From: Pseudomonas sp. Z8(2022) | Lineage (GTDB): Bacteria; Pseudomonadota; Gammaproteobacteria; Pseudomonadales; Pseudomonadaceae | NCBI RefSeq assembly: GCF_025837155.1 | Contig: NZ_CP107549.1 | Coordinates: 3,286,001 to 3,350,000 of the forward strand | DNA length: 64,000 bases | Direction of reading: 5' to 3' | Part shown: positions 61,955 through 64,000 of the stretch, one piece after another | Position numbering within the stretch: position 1 is the stretch's first letter | Layout of the letters: the number at the start of each line of letters is the position of its first letter | The notes under the pieces: generated by a model | Databases searched by the model: none | What the model was told of the DNA's origin: nothing | What the model saw: the letters and a program-made list of their open reading frames with translations, nothing else | Program-made: the position numbers and the translations under genes

Positions 61955-64000
61955 ATGGCTACCACCACTCTTGGCGTAAAACTCGACGACGCTACCCGCG
62001 AGCGCCTGAAAAAGGCCGCTGCGCAGATCGACCGTACGCCGCACTGGATGATCAAACAGGCGATCTTCAATTATCTGGAGCAAGTCGAGAGTGGCCTGAC
62101 GCCCGCCGAGCATGCCGGCCTCGCCGCTGCCGCCGGTGACGAAGCCCTGGATTCGCTGACCGAGCAGGGCCTGCAGGTATTCCTCGATTTTGCCGAGAGC
62201 ATCCTGCCGCAGTCGGTGTTGCGCGCCGCCATCACCAGTGCCTACCGCCGCCCGGAAACCGAAGTGGTACCGATGCTGCTGGAGCAGGCGCGCCTGAACC
62301 CCGAGCAGGCCGAGGCCTCGCAGAAACTTGCTCTCGGCATCGCCGAGAAGCTGCGCAACCAGAAGAACGCCAGCGGCCGTCAGGGTCTGGTGCAGGGCCT
62401 GCTGCAGGAGTTCTCGCTGTCGTCGCAGGAAGGTGTGGCGCTGATGTGCCTGGCCGAAGCCCTGCTGCGCATCCCCGACAAGGCCACCCGCGACGCACTG
62501 ATCCGCGACAAGATCGCCAGCGGCAACTGGAGCCAGCACCTCGGCCAGAGCCCGTCGATGTTCGTCAACGCAGCGAGCTGGGGCCTGCTGATCACCGGCA
62601 AGCTGGTGTCAACCCACAACGAGGCCGGCATGACCTCGGCGCTCAACCGCATCATCGGCAAGAGCGGCGAGCCGGTAATCCGCAAGGGCGTGGACATGGC
62701 CATGCGCCTGATGGGCGAGCAGTTCGTCACCGGCGAAACCATCGCCGAAGCCCTGGCCAACGCCGCCACACTGGAGAGCAAGGGCTTCCGCTACTCCTAC
62801 GACATGCTCGGTGAAGCGGCACTGACCGAGGAAGACGCCAAGCGTTACCTGGCCTCCTACGAGCAGGCCATCCATGCCATCGGCAAGGCTTCCCACGGTC
62901 GCGGCATCTACGAAGGCCCGGGCATCTCGATCAAGCTGTCCGCCCTGCACCCGCGCTACAGCCGCGCCCAGTACGAACGCGTGATGGACGAGCTGTACCC
63001 GACCCTGCTGAGCCTGACCCAGCTGGCCAAGCAGTACGACATCGGCATCAACATCGACGCAGAGGAAGCCGACCGCCTGGAGCTGTCGCTGGATCTGCTC
63101 GAGCGCCTGTGCTTCGAGCCGAGCCTGGCCGGCTGGAACGGCATCGGTTTCGTCATCCAGGCCTACCAGAAGCGCTGCCCGTACGTGATCGACTACGTCA
63201 TCGACCTGGCCAAGCGCAGCCGCCACCGCCTGATGATCCGCCTGGTCAAGGGCGCCTACTGGGACAGCGAGATCAAGCTGGCCCAGGTCAATGGCCTGGA
63301 AGGCTACCCGGTGTACACCCGCAAGCCGTACACCGATGTCTCCTACATCGCCTGTGCGCGCAAGCTGCTGGCCGCGCCGGAAGCCATCTACCCGCAGTTC
63401 GCCACGCACAACGCCCATTCGCTGTCGGCCATCTATCACCTGGCCGGGCAGAACTACTACCCGGGCCAGTACGAGTTCCAGTGCCTGCACGGCATGGGCG
63501 AGCCGCTGTACGAGCAGGTAGTAGGCACCATCAAAGACGGCAAGCTGAACCGCCCGTGCCGCATCTACGCACCGGTGGGCAGCCACGAGACCCTGCTGGC
63601 CTATCTGGTGCGTCGTCTGCTGGAAAACGGTGCCAACACCAGCTTCGTCAACCGCATCGCCGACCACAGCATCTCGCTGAAGGATCTGGTACTCGACCCG
63701 GTACAGCAGGTCGAGCAGATGGCGGCGCAGGAAGGCACCGTCGGCCTGCCGCACCCGCGCATCGCGCTGCCGCGCGACCTGTACGGCAAGGAGCGGGTCA
63801 ATTCTTCGGGCCTGGATCTGGCCAACGAACATCGCCTCGGCTCGCTGTCCTCGGCGCTGCTGTCCACCGTCAACCACAGCTACCTGGCCGAGCCGATGCT
63901 CGGTTGCGATGGCGCCAACCCGGGCGAGCCGGAGCCGGTGCGCAACCCGGCCGATCATCGTGACCTGGTCGGCCATGTGCGCGAAGCCAGCGTTGCCGAT
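61955..64000 (+). CDS. putA: putA, trifunctional proline catabolism protein, 5' part (runs off window)
   Basis: 682 codons are present; the full protein is normally over 1,000 residues. An N-terminal ribbon-helix-helix (MATTTLGVKLDDATRERLKK, to about 45) makes it a proline-responsive repressor as well. The proline dehydrogenase barrel follows: YSYDMLGEAALTEEDA, EGPGISIKLSALHPRYSR, MIRLVKGAYWDSEIK, FATHNAHSLSAI and CLHGMGEPLYEQV, all FAD-binding PRODH marks. The P5C dehydrogenase domain would begin past the end. Start ATG at 61955 after AGGATT. Confidence 0.95.
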   Translation, partial: MATTTLGVKLDDATRERLKKAAAQIDRTPHWMIKQAIFNYLEQVESGLTPAEHAGLAAAAGDEALDSLTEQGLQVFLDFAESILPQSVLRAAITSAYRRPETEVVPMLLEQARLNPEQAEASQKLALGIAEKLRNQKNASGRQGLVQGLLQEFSLSSQEGVALMCLAEALLRIPDKATRDALIRDKIASGNWSQHLGQSPSMFVNAASWGLLITGKLVSTHNEAGMTSALNRIIGKSGEPVIRKGVDMAMRLMGEQFVTGETIAEALANAATLESKGFRYSYDMLGEAALTEEDAKRYLASYEQAIHAIGKASHGRGIYEGPGISIKLSALHPRYSRAQYERVMDELYPTLLSLTQLAKQYDIGINIDAEEADRLELSLDLLERLCFEPSLAGWNGIGFVIQAYQKRCPYVIDYVIDLAKRSRHRLMIRLVKGAYWDSEIKLAQVNGLEGYPVYTRKPYTDVSYIACARKLLAAPEAIYPQFATHNAHSLSAIYHLAGQNYYPGQYEFQCLHGMGEPLYEQVVGTIKDGKLNRPCRIYAPVGSHETLLAYLVRRLLENGANTSFVNRIADHSISLKDLVLDPVQQVEQMAAQEGTVGLPHPRIALPRDLYGKERVNSSGLDLANEHRLGSLSSALLSTVNHSYLAEPMLGCDGANPGEPEPVRNPADHRDLVGHVREASVAD

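Overview
The window is about 64 kb of a high-GC gammaproteobacterial chromosome, almost certainly a Pseudomonas. The catBCA/pca gene order, PcaR, the BenE and OprD-family transport genes, ArgP/ArgO, the RHH-type PutA, OlsBA and the GTAGGAGC-type REP hairpins all fit that genus. The species cannot be fixed from this sequence alone; the P. mendocina/oleovorans side of the genus is only a guess.

Layout. (1) 1-10.9 kb: beta-ketoadipate pathway. It holds catB-catC and the first codons of catA at the window edge, divergent catR, a catI-catJ-pcaF-pcaD operon with its IclR regulator pcaR, an OprD/BenF-like porin, benE, and a 3' fragment of a second catechol dioxygenase gene cut by an IS3-family element (10.9-12.2 kb). 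(2) 12.2-18.8 kb: a methionine-synthesis neighbourhood. A flavin reductase gene, mesD and mesX (DUF1852) encode a folate-independent core methionine synthase; metR and a MetF-like protein with a cysteine-rich MTHFR_C tail follow, with queH in between. (3) 18.8-24.0 kb: an SBF-type transporter with a divergent AraC regulator, then an accessory patch with paired hairpins, a hipA-hipB-inositol-monophosphatase cassette with its own operator-like repeats, a tRNA-like scrap and an IS remnant. (4) 24.2-32.2 kb: an OsmC-YcaO fusion, a MobA-like transferase, and a RpiR-controlled operon with a polar-amino-acid-type ABC importer (no ATPase gene) interleaved with three DUF1989 genes. (5) 32.3-37.6 kb: a LysR regulator and a scoA-scoB-atoB-atoE short-chain/keto-acid operon. 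(6) 37.9-43.9 kb: a MalT-like LuxR regulator and a DUF1329/DUF1302 pair. (7) 44-64 kb: mostly core genes. These are a cardiolipin-synthase-like gene, yceI, a serine hydrolase, an ODP-type metallo-hydrolase, ornithine-lipid genes olsB and olsA, Usp, a P-type ATPase, acpH, an ArsR/ene-reductase pair, an SDR, the argP / ACT-argO export unit and the 5' two-thirds of putA, which runs off the end.

How they work together. Benzoate- or catechol-derived muconate goes through CatB, CatC and PcaD to 3-oxoadipate, which CatIJ and PcaF turn into succinyl-CoA and acetyl-CoA. The paired GATTATC-N12-GATAATC sites before both catI and pcaR tie that branch to PcaR. A-rich AANAANAA leader motifs before catA, the porin gene and scoA suggest Crc/Hfq catabolite control. 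The best candidates for poorly described biology are the ATPase-less ABC/DUF1989 operon, the hipA-hipB-IMPase cassette, and the mesDX cluster with its linked MetF-like protein.
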